64,000 nt of DNA from NCBI GenBank assembly GCA_037447655.1, contig JBBHKE010000501.1, positions 1 to 64,000 on the forward strand, read 5' to 3'. Position 1 is the stretch's first letter. Every line of letters starts with the position of its first letter. This DNA is from Zygnema cylindricum. Taxonomy: Eukaryota > Streptophyta > Zygnematophyceae > Zygnematales > Zygnemataceae. This document shows positions 47,475-58,300 of the stretch, piece after piece. A program made the translations under genes and the position numbers. The notes under the pieces are model-generated. The model was not told the origin of the DNA and did no database searches. It saw only the letters and a list, made by a program, of their open reading frames with translations.

Positions 47475-49544
47475 ATGCACTCTTTTCTCTTCCGTGCCAA
47501 CACTCTTGTCACGCTTGCGGCAACTGCACTTGCCGTATTATGCTTACTAGCATCCGCAACAGACTATGTACATCAGGCTTCGCCAACGGCTCTTATAAAG
47601 GTGTGATAATGTGTGAAGGTGGGAATGAGTCGGTGCCTTTTTTTTTGTGTTTTGTGTATGTGATCATTACATGTGACGATGCTGTGATTTCTGTGTGTGC
47701 AGGTGGCGAAAGTGGATCGGTTTGGCAGGTGGCCGGCAGGTCCTTACACAGGAAATGATGAGGTAGTGGACTCTACCTATTCTCTTTTTCGCTGAAGGAA
47801 TGCGAAGATATTGTTTAGTCTTCTTCATTTCTACACATTCAAATTTCACATATATACGTGCAGAACGATAGGAATCAGGGAGTTGCATGGAAAATGCTTG
47901 GTGTGTTAAGTGAACCTTTCTTGGTCTTATCTGATGATTTTGACACTATTGCAGCCAAATTGTGTGGCTTCTTTCCATTTTTTATCAGTGTAATGCAAGC
48001 TGTAATGCATAGAAATTTAAGTAAAGTAAACCCGCATTGGCATTGTGATTTATGGATGTCTTTGATCGGTCAAACTAACACATATGTAGAGGTAGATCTT
48101 ATGTGGATCTATATGTCAAAGAAGTCTTGAGTTGACCTTGTTTGGATATGGAACTCGTGTACTTGGTTCTTGTAGGCTGCAGACCAGAGCTAAGTTTGTT
48201 GAACAGGGTCTGCTTGAAGCGTGACTTCGTGTGCTCTCGATTTTTTGTCTCTTGCGCCTAATTCTCGCAAAGAGCCTGCTACAAAGACACCTGGCAATGG
48301 CTTTTTCCAACGGCAGGTTGTGTTGGACAGGTGGGATTAGTCCTGGACGTTACGGCAGACCTTTCATCAGTTTTCACTTGGAACACCAAGCAGGTATGCT
48401 GATTAAGTATACATCGAAAGAAAAATGCACAATGATTTGCTTCAGTCTCTTTCCTATTCTTTTTCATTGCATGATCAAAACATGGCATGCCAAAGTTCCC
48501 TTGCAAGCCTCACACATTACTTCATGCGATGTCTCAAAAGTTATGGTCCTTACACCTAGGTAGAATTCCCTAAAGCTGGCTGGCAGCCTCTGTTGTCCTA
48601 CTTGTTTTGCAGCTTTTCGTATTCATTTGTGCGGAATATGAGACGCCAAACAACTCTTTGAATCAGGTGATGGAACCAATCTGTGACTTTTTGTAGATTG
48701 GCCTAGGCATGCAGTTTTAGTTCCTTCTGTTTTCTCCACGACAAAACAGTCTTTAAGCTAGCTTAATTTCAGCAGGATGTTGCAACTGATAAGACAGCTG
48801 CTTCATTGACCTGGCGTGTGTTACGTTTTGCCCATAGTTGTGTAGAGTGGCTGAAGACTTTTATAGTGGAAATTATGAACTGGAGTAGGCTGACTGGCTG
48901 GACTGGTCTGGCTGTTATGTTTGTGGAGATTTGTTGATCCTATTTGAGCTAATTTTTAAGGTTATGACAGACATGGACATATGAAAACCATATAAGTAAC
49001 TTCTTTCGCTCCAAAGAGTTTCTCAATTATCCTTAGTACTTGTGCACAAACAATTGCCCCTTTCGTGTAGTTTTACGGTTGTCACAGTTTTTCTTTTTGT
49101 CATTAATAAAATTCGGGACAAGCACTCATCAATCTGTGCAAGCTCCTCAAAATTTTGTTCATTGCAGGTCTCTCTCTGGGATCGTGTGATTGAACACAAG
49201 GATGATGCAAAGCTAAGGCTACCATTCAACCGAAGCAAATATTACTTTATAGACCAGGTGCATAGCCTGCCCATCGATATTCACCCTTGCAGATGTTTGG
49301 ACTTATATCATGAGTTGTCGGGGTCTTCTCTTACATTCAGGTGTCTTTGTCATCTTCGGAGCTGTTTTTACTTTTAAGGTCAAAATGATTGAACATCTTT
49401 CTGTGGCTTTTGCAGGGCAATAATTTGAAGGGGCGACAGTTCAATCTTACTTTGTATTGGAATGTCATGCCTGTTGTGGGTGGTCTGTACACTGGCAAGA
49501 AAGTATTTTCTGGGTTCACCCTCCCAACTGAGTACTTGCGTTAG
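47475..49544 (+). CDS. SPCS3: Signal peptidase complex subunit 3 (SPCS3 / SPC22-23), 173 aa, six exons
   Basis: Exons 47475-47600, 47703-47762, 48331-48393, 48613-48666, 49168-49257 and 49416-49544, each ending on a codon boundary with GT-AG introns. The product begins MHSFLFRANTLVTLAATALA, a single N-terminal membrane segment with a cytosolic start, as in plant SPC22. The lumenal part has the family motifs VDRFGRW...NDE, LDVTADLSSVFTWNTKQ, LFVFICAEYETPNNSLNQ, VSLWDRVI, KYYFIDQGNNLKGR and FNLTLYWNVMPVVGG. SPC3 subunits are non-catalytic ER-membrane partners of the SEC11 peptidase that remove signal peptides from secretory proteins. Length and motif order are normal for the family. The short exons (54-129 bp) leave no long open frame, so a simple ORF scan misses the gene. 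It shares a 239-bp promoter interval with the RRM gene. Confidence 0.95.
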
Positions 49545-51440
49545 ACCTTTGTTCACAGTTATGTCATGTTTTCAAGACATCCCCGTCATTCCCATGTGAA
49601 CAAAAAAGTAGTTTCTTGGATAAATGTACCATTGTTGTAGAAAGATCCGGACCTTGTCAATGTCAATTTCATTAGTCACTTCAAACAATAAAAACCAGTC
49701 GGTGTATAGTAGATAAAGGCTATGGCTACCGATGAAGTGTTTTAACAGATGAGGGAGATCCACTTTAATCCATTTTGCAAATAAGAGCACTGAGCACTGT
49801 GGTTTAAAGTGGAGGTTTATTTTGTACCGTGGTAGGAGCTGGCAGCATTTTTTGTCACCCTTGCTTGGTCAGTATCACACTTTCGATAAAGTTTATCTTT
49901 TCAGGTGTGAAAAATATATATGCTTCTGTTCTCTCCTCGATGCTGTTATTTCCACGTTTTTACGAGAGTATGAGACACAATTCTGGAGTATTTGTCGGCT
50001 TTGGATACCTCATGTAGGTTCGGAAGTTGTAGTTTGATCTCGAGGGGGAAATCCATTCAATCTTGGAGGTATTTGCGAGCGGTTTGAACGATCAAAGCTT
50101 TATCGGCCTTCTCGGAGTAATATCACAGTTTGGACCAATGACCCTGGTTCTTTGGTTCCCTGACTCTTGGTGAGGACGGTCTTCTGCAAGCTTTTGACTT
50201 GTGTAAAGCCTGTATTGTGTTTTTGGAACACTAGTTATTATGCTTATTTTTACCTGATCTCGAATCGTGAAGCTAGTTAGGCAACTTCTTGGGGTGAACC
50301 TGAATAGCCCTATGCTTCAAAAATGTGATCTTCCTTCTTCCAAATCAGGTTTTGAGGAAACGTGAAACTCCCATCATTTGAGGATGTGGGGAGGAACTAT
50401 GGCGTAGCTCTAGTAAACATGGTTATACAGGATTAAGCGTGTCCATCTCCTCATATCTTTTCCATGTGTTCACTGGTTCAAATGTTTGTTTTCCTCTCAA
50501 GCACCAACTTTTTGGAGTTTTTCATTAATTTCTGTCAAAAGTCCATGTGTGGGCGTTAACAGATCACCAAGTGGACGAATGTGTTTCCATTTGAATTGCT
50601 GAAAGAATATATGGGAATGTTAGCGCGGAAAAATGAGTCTTGTCAATTCATTTTATTCATTCATTCATGAATTAACATGGAACCCACGAAGCAGTACAGG
50701 AATTGGTAGTGTACTATAATCTACTGTTGTACGCTTTACCAGCATAAGAACTTGCGCAGTATTTCATCAATTTGCACACAGATTTGGTGAGGGATATACT
50801 CTTGAAGATGCAAATGTTTCCGTTGATTGAATCACACACATCATACACAGTTGTATGTTGTGGTATTCCAGGGTTTTTCAATACTCTTCCTTTGTAGAGG
50901 ACATGAAAATACGTTCAACCCTTCGAGTACAGTTGTCAATCAATTACTGCAATTGTTAAAATAAAAGTTATGTTAAGAACAATATGAGAATGAATGAATA
51001 GCGGTGGACATGAAGTAGCTTCCACTGGTTCCGGTATTCTGATTGTGCTGACTTGAGAACCCATCAGTATGCCAGGACCATGTTAATACCCATACTTTCG
51101 ATCTGTGGCGATAGTGTCATTCCGACTATGGTTGTCCTGTAGCATGGTTGGGTGATGAAACCTGTTTTTTCCCCATTTTAGCAAACATGCGTTTGTGTGA
51201 CATCTCTCGCACAGGATGCGATGCCTTTCGGGCCAGTTAGCAACATCCATTGACTGACCTTTCACCTACATCATTAACATTCCATCTTTATACAAATTGT
51301 AGACCTTTGACCGTCTGTCTGAAAACCTTTAAACAGGCGTTGGTTGTCCGCCCCGCACGTTGTCTGTCTGCGCTTCTGTCCGGAAACGTCTGTATGACAG
51401 GACACGTCCATGCCCGTCCATGCCCGTGTAACGGGCATTG
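49545..51440. other. 3' flank of the signal peptidase gene, no further gene
   Basis: Presumed 3' UTR and spacer of ordinary composition. I searched both strands for splice-bounded coding pieces and found none I could support. Confidence 0.4.
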
Positions 51441-51449
51441 ATTTACTAG
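51340..51449 (+). mobile_element. Helitron-like 3' end
   Basis: A hairpin GCCCGTGTAACGGGC (51422-51436) is followed by ATTGATTTACTAG ending at 51449 and then T. This matches the minus-strand end at 16942, including CCATGCCCGT upstream. Only the 3' end is recognised; the 5' end and length are unknown, so the left limit given is nominal. Confidence 0.6.
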
Positions 51450-54400
51450 TGGTTAAAAAATGTCTCCAGACTTCCTATGACCTCTAGTAGCCGATTTAAG
51501 ACACCAGGATGTGAATTCTCTAAATGACGCCTACAATTATGGAACGACAAATGCAAACGCGGTACATTTGGCATATATCGTGATGTACATGTTCGCAAAT
51601 TCCGGCACGCTAATCAGCCTCCGCAGGTGGGAACAAAGCTAACTAATAAATCTGTTTGTATTATGGACGCTCATATGTTTGTTGCGACCATGAATTATTT
51701 TATTGCAGGCTTTATCATCCATGGAATAGTTAGCAATGGGAGGCAACAAAGCAAGATTACATAAAAGATGACATGTAAAAGTAACATGCCCATTACAAAA
51801 TAATGGAATGACATGCCTTATCATTTGAATCTTTAAGCATTTTGTTAGCACATAGTTAAAATGACGGCTAATGTAGGCAAAATGGAAGGATGTAGTTTAG
51901 AAAGTATGTTAGGAAAGTAAGATAAGACAGTACATTTGTTTTTTTTTTTTTGTCCGAAGTATATCTGATATAATCATAGTTATCAGATACAAATTTAGAG
52001 CTTACCATACTCATAAGAAAAAAAGCTTAAAAAAAACTACTGCACATCAAATTTACACAGAAAAAACAACGGTTTACAAGAGGAAACGAATCAAGAAGTA
52101 TCTTGAGAGGGACTGGGATTTTCATTGAAGGATCATACTATTTTTGCTTCCCTTTATTCCTTTGAATGCAGTTTGGTCATTCGGATAAAGACCAACATGT
52201 TTGCACCGTTCTTCCTAGGTCAACCCTTCATCACTGACCTCTTGATAGTTGCATTTAGTATGTGCTCAAATCTTTCAGCTCGTTTAGTACCTTGTTCCAT
52301 TGTACGGCAGCACTATAGCTTGTAGTGACACGTCGCCCAATAAACTCGGCCCTCGAGGGCCGAGAGCATCACTTTACTGAGCTAGGGTTCACGTCAGCAA
52401 GTACAATAATGTCTAAAATTCGTGTGGGCGTAGTACGGCTCGACGGCTGATTTTATTGGTAATCAACCTGCTTCCGTCACGGCCGGCTAACCATTTTCTC
52501 GCGAGTCTAGCCGGCCGTTTTCTGGTGGAATCAGCAACGCAGCGTAGCTGGCGCATAGAAACCACACGAATGGACCGCGAGAGCAGCTTTCGCGAAACTA
52601 AGGCGACTAAAATTGTGCATAGAACGAGTTTCTTTAGCGCAGTGTATAGAGACTTCAACTGTGACATAGAAACGGAAGTGGTCAGCGCAAGAGCGGCTTA
52701 CCAGGTCGAACTACAACTTGGAGCATACAAAATTAAAAATAAGGGAGTAACCGAAATAAGGAGCGCACTGAAATGAAACAACAGATTTAGTGCGAGCAGT
52801 GTGACAAAAAAATTGATTTATCCGATCCGTTTGAAGTCGAGACGTGGGAGAGGCCTATTGGCAGATGTGAGATAAACGTAACACGAAACAAAGACAGGCC
52901 ACGACTGGTGACAACTTCGACGGTGGGTTAAAAAATATAATTTGGGCCGTTTAAACGTATTCCAATGGATGGCAGAGATTGAGGCCGTTGATCTGGAATT
53001 CTGGTACCTAATTGGAAACTGGAACTTGTGTGGATTGTACTTTTTTGACACTTCCGTGTTCATTTGGCGGCGGACATTTTCTTCCTACGCATCAGTTACA
53101 CTGGTTTGTCCGATTTGGCCTACAAAATTTGGCGAAGCCTGCGAGGAATATGTAGCCCGCCAAAGAATGTTGACCGGCCGTGAGGAAAACGAGTTGACTT
53201 TGAGAAATCAAAGTCATTGATTCTGTTTGCCGTCAATCCGTACCAAACTTTTAACGCATTACGTACGTTTTGTACTTACTTGCGCCAAGTAACAATCGCT
53301 CATGCGAAAGTGTTTCCCTTTTGAATTGATCGCCTAGTAAAACGGTTTAAATCGTTGGAAAAGATAAGCTATGCGACGCGAAATAGCGGTTGGATTGTAG
53401 TGTGCCTCTGTCCTTAGCTCGCTGAGCGTTCAAACGCACCACCGAACGTTTAAACACTTACCGTACTCTTACCGTACTTTATCCATGGGACCGACCAGCC
53501 GACACGAGTCGGTTACTGTTGTAGTTCCTGAAGTTAGCTGCACATGCTCAGTTTGGTACTTTGGTCGTCTAGCTGACGGCGAAATCTCGCAGTATCATTG
53601 GTCAAAGAAATAGGTTGACCACGCTGCGCCACTATCCGGCCAGTTCATTAAAAGCACGCGCTTCACATTCTTGTCCAAAACGCCAACGCTTCCACGTGTC
53701 TCCACCTTCCAGGAGTTAAAAGGACAGTCCACGTTCGTCCACGCCACGCTAAATTACTTGTCCAAGGCACCGTCGTTTACGTGTCATCATTACTTGGATT
53801 GCATAAAATCTTAGCTGTATATTTCTGCCACGTGTATTAATCTAGTAAAGGATTTTAGGATGACCTCACATGTTGAAGGCGATCGGTTTACAATTACGAA
53901 CAGTGCAAAAAATCAGAATCGGGCTCATGAGTTATTTTGACGCCAACATTTTTGCGGACCTACCTCGTCGCCACGTACTCGTCACCGACATCCTAAAGAT
54001 TGTAGACGATTCGATCAAATAAAAAGGACAGGATCTTCAGCGGGATCAGGAGAAAACTCCATTGTGTAAAAAAGAGCCTTCCAGTTGCCCAAAAAGTTAA
54101 CAGACAAGCGAGCACTTTTCCTTCCCAAACAAACTTTTCAACCACTTGGATTCATTTTCTGCATTGCCATTATTACACACAAAAAACGGCCTGCTCAATT
54201 CAGAAAATTCAAAAATAATAGGCCAATCCTGTAGATACTAATTCTAATTGGCCTGCGATAGTTTAAAGAAAACGTAACGCAGTTGTGCGGGGGGTTGAAA
54301 CAGTAATGTAACGTCCTTCCAGTTTTCACCCATGGGCTACCACTGTACGATCTGAGCAGTGTCTTTTCGATTGAGATGTACGGCAAGCGTGAATATAAAA

Positions 54401-55395
54401 TTTTCAAGTTTTCAACATGGGAAAGTACAGTACAGTACAGTACAGTACAATACAGTACAATATTGTACCCTTCATCTTTTCCCAAGATACGCTCTTCAGT
54501 CAAAGCGTCGACAAGACACCATTCCGGCTAAACTGCACTTAGCTCGGTTTTTATTTCCTATCGATGAAGCTCCGCGATCCGTTACAGTAGCGTTCGCACG
54601 TGTCCTACTTGTGTAATATTCGACGATCAGGCTTATTGTATTCGTACATTTTCTGCATTAAATGCCATCGTCGTCGCGGCAAACAGCTATGTCGAACCGA
54701 TGCCGCCGACTTGTACGATATTTTCCCATTTGCTACATGCGCGCCACCTGGCACATGAAATACGTGACCAATCGTATTCTCTACTGCTCGCAATAATACC
54801 GTCGCAACTTCGAATCCCACCGAATCTTCTTTCGCTAAAACCGACTTCCACAAAATCCGCTGTAGGAAACACCGCGCATTGTTGTTGCCTTGTTAGTGTG
54901 TTTTCCGCGACGTAAAACATGTTTCTTGCGTGCACACCTGTCAAGCTTTCAGTTGGATGCCGCCAATCGGAAGGTGAGAATCATAACTTTCCGTATCAAC
55001 CGTCAGATTCAAAAATTTGAAAAGTGTGCACGGAATAAAAGTATGTTTTAAGTGGCGAAATAAAATACTAACACTAATAATGGTAATCGTACTCCGCCGG
55101 AAGACGGAATACTTGCTCGAAAAAATTGCGTACGCCAGCGAAAAAGACAAAAAGACCATAAATGAACCGACAGTGGCCAATAAAAACAGTCCTACGACCA
55201 ATGTAGCAGGCGACCGTGAAAGTCAGTCAAAATTCAACCAAAATTTGCCGCCATTTTTTTTTCTTTGGTCTCCTTTTCTTTACTTTTTCTCTTTCGTTTT
55301 TCAACTTTATGTTCTTTTCTCGATCCTCTTTCCTCCCCCCCTTCCCCCTCTCTCTCTCTCTCTCCCTCCCCTAGTACTCTATTTTGGGCGTATTC
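51450..55395. other. Intergenic and upstream region of the RING-TRAF-kinase gene
   Basis: No gene is supported. The 106- and 92-codon open frames at 52456-52776 and 52942-53220 have no motif. ACGT-core sites lie at 53693-53698 (CACGTG), 53780 (ACGTGTC) and 53829-53834 (CACGTG). A GTACA microsatellite lies at 54424-54467. The last ~700 bp may contain the promoter of the gene starting at 55396, just after a CT-rich tract at 55340-55370. Confidence 0.45.
54424..54467. repeat. (GTACA)n pentanucleotide microsatellite
   Basis: Seven to eight nearly perfect GTACA units. Shorter runs of the same motif occur at 32538-32552, 33300-33322 and next to the MITE at 41517-41993. Confidence 0.9.
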
Positions 55396-58300
55396 ATGGC
55401 CTCCATCTTCCTGAGGTGTCACAGCGGGGGCGAGGACAGCGAGTGCACTTGCCAGGAAGTTTCCAAAGACAGGTCAATTTCGTTTTTTTTTTGTGCACTC
55501 CTTGGTTCGAAATTTTTTGGTGCATGAGACCGTACAGGGAGGACTGTACGGACATGTGGTGGAATTCTACGAATATTTAGTGGAATTGTACGGATTTTGG
55601 TGACGCTGTACGGATGGTATAATAATGTAGGGGAATGGGGGGTCTAGAATTAGGGAAGGAGGTTCGAATAGGGGTGCAATTTTTTTTTTTTAGTGCATTT
55701 TTACGTTTTAAATCTCCTTTTTTAAATTTTTGTTTGTGATTAATTCAACAAATTTGGTTCGAAATTTGTAATTAATTTCTTTTTGGACTAGTACACGAAA
55801 AAAAAAATTCTAGGGACGTTTTCCATACATATATATATTATTTTCCAAGATTTGTCAATTTTTTATGTTTTTATGCTTTTTTTGTTGTTTTTATATTTAT
55901 ATTCTTCGGAATGATTTTTGTTTCCGATCCATTTTTTTCTAGTGGAGATTCCAGATCAGTTTAGAAAACCTAAAAATAAAACACTTTTAGACTTAGAAAT
56001 ATATTCTAGAAATTTGCAACTTTTTTTTTTTTTGTCCTTTTCGTTTGGCGATTGTTTTTCTTTTATCAATACCTGCAATATGTATCTAAAATACTGCCCA
56101 ATTTTCTGGTTCAATAATTAACCAGCGCTGTTATCCTTTTTTTTTTTCCTAAAAAATACTCTTTTGTACATAAAATATTTTTTTTGACCCAAAATTATTT
56201 CACCTTAAATCAGGTGTCCAATCTCACCCATTCACCCATTTCTTTTTAATACTATGATTATTATGTTATTATTATTTATTGTTATTATTATCTATCATCA
56301 TTTTATGATTATTATTATTTTATTGTTATTATCATTATTATTATTATGATTATTAGGATTTTATGATTATTTTTGTAGTTATTCATTACTGTTGCTATTT
56401 GTTATTGTTGTTTACTATTACTATTATTATTCTTTATTTTCTGGCATCTTTGGAAAAAGGGTATTTGAGATTTTGGGTATTTTCCCCATCCCTTCAATTT
56501 TTCTTCTTTACATTTTTTTCTTCTTTTTCTTTATTTTTTATGATTATTTATATATATTATTTTTTGCTGCAGTATTATACCGCGGAGACCGAAGCTGGAG
56601 GAGATCGCGGTGGCGCCCATTTCGGAGGAGCTCAGATGCCCACTATGCAGAGAGGTGGGGGGGGAGGGAAGGGAAGGGAAGAGAAAAAAAGAAAAAAGAA
56701 AATAGGAAAATTTACTATGCAGAGAGGTGGGGGGGGGAGGGAAGGGAAGAGAGAAGAAAATAAGAAAAAAGAAAATAGGAAAATCCACTCTGCAGAGAGG
56801 TGGGGAGGGAGGGAAGGGAAGAGAGAAGAAAATAAGAAAAAAGAAAATAGGAAAATCCACTCTGCAGAGAGGTGGGGGGGAAGGGAAGGGAAGAGATAAG
56901 AAAAAAAGAAAAAAGAAAATAGGAAAATAAGAAAAGAAACAACAAGGAAAATAAAAAAATAAGAAAAGAAAGAGTTAAGAAAGAAAAGGAAAATAAGAAA
57001 ATATAGAAAATGGAAAATAGGAAGAGGGAAAGAGAGATAGAAAGGAAAAAAAAAGAAAAAATCAATGACAGAAAAACGAAATAAAAAAAGAAAGGAAGGA
57101 AAGAACGAAAAAAGAAACGAAACGGAAACTTTTTGACAAATGAAAAGGAGTGGCCGTGGAATTTCGTTGTTAGTCAATTTATCATTTCGCCTTAAAACAA
57201 CTTCAATTCTAGTTTTTCGGGAAATTGAAAAGCTCTGATTGGCCGAATAGTGTACAGAAATAGGTTTCCAAAATAAAAAAAGAGGTCGAGATAAACAAAG
57301 CAGGGAGCGGAAGGGGGAGAGGGAGGGGGAGGGAGAGAACGAGAGGGAGGGGCAGAGGGAGGGAGGCAGAGGGAGAGAGGCAGAGGGAGAGGAAGAGGAA
57401 CGGAGAGGGGGAGAGGGGAGAGAGGGAGAGGGAGGGAGAGGAAGAGAGTGGAAGAGAGGAGGGAGAGGGAGAGAGAGGAAGAGAGTGGGAGAGAGGGAGG
57501 GAGAGGGAGTGAGTGAGAGGGAGTGAGGGAGGGAGAGAGGGAGGGGGAGACTGGGAGAGAGAAGGGATGGAGAGGGAGAGAAAGGGAAGGGGAGGGAGAG
57601 GGAGCGAAAGGGAAAGGGAGGGAGAGGGAGCGAAAGGGAAAGGGAGGGAGAGAGGGAAAGGGAGGGACAGAGAGGGAGAGGGAGGGACAGAGAGAGGGAG
57701 AGGGAGGGACAGAGAGGGAGAGAGAGAGGGGAGGGAGAGGAAATGAGAGGAGAGGGAGGGGAGAGGGAGGGAGGAGGGAGGAAGGGAGAGAGGGAGGGAG
57801 AGAGGGAGGGGGAGAGGGAGGGAGAGAGGGAGGGAGAGAGGAAGGGAGAGGGAGGGAGAGAGGGAGGGAGAGGGAGGGAGAGAGAGGGAGGGCGAGGGAG
57901 GGAGAGGAAGGGAGAGGGAGAGAGAGGGAGAGGGAGGGAGAGGGATGGAGAGGGAGGGAGAGGGAGGGAGGGGGAGAGAGAGAGAGCGAGAAGGGGAGAG
58001 AGGGAGAGAGAGGGAGAGAGAGGGGGAGAGAGAGAGTTATCCCTGATTCAAATCTGATGCGTTTGGTTCTCCAGGTCCTCGACAACGCTGTGACAGCTGT
58101 CTGTGGCGACACCTTTTGTCAGTAAGCCCTCTCCCGGGCCCTCCTCAGCATGCCACGTGGGCAAGATCAGTGCGACACGTGTCACGTGACATGTCACGTG
58201 GCAGAGTACATGTGACACGTATCACAGGGTGGGTTCCTCTGACAGCTGGCTGCGGGGGTGCAGGGAGTGTCTGGTGGAGGCGAGTGCAGCAGAGGACGCC

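Noticed and set aside
52456-53220. Two open frames of 106 and 92 codons
   Set aside because: No recognisable domain and no splice or promoter context; likely chance.
55017-55580. 187-codon open frame overlapping the first exon of the RING gene
   Set aside because: Different frame from the ATG at 55396; includes a CT tract and T-runs, and does not link in phase to the RING exons.
57192-58112. 306-codon minus-strand open frame rich in S, P and L
   Set aside because: It is the reverse reading of a GGGAGA-type polypurine intron; no domain, and it overlaps the RING-gene exon 58075-58121 on the other strand.
57523-58125. 200-codon plus-strand open frame of G, R and E
   Set aside because: Simple-repeat translation of the purine tract. 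The correct coding piece here is only 58075-58121, in another reading context.
58227-58263. Alternative acceptor at 58226 adding 12 codons inside the RING finger
   Set aside because: It would insert a segment between the fifth and sixth zinc ligands. The acceptor at 58263 gives the normal CxxC spacing (FCQEC).
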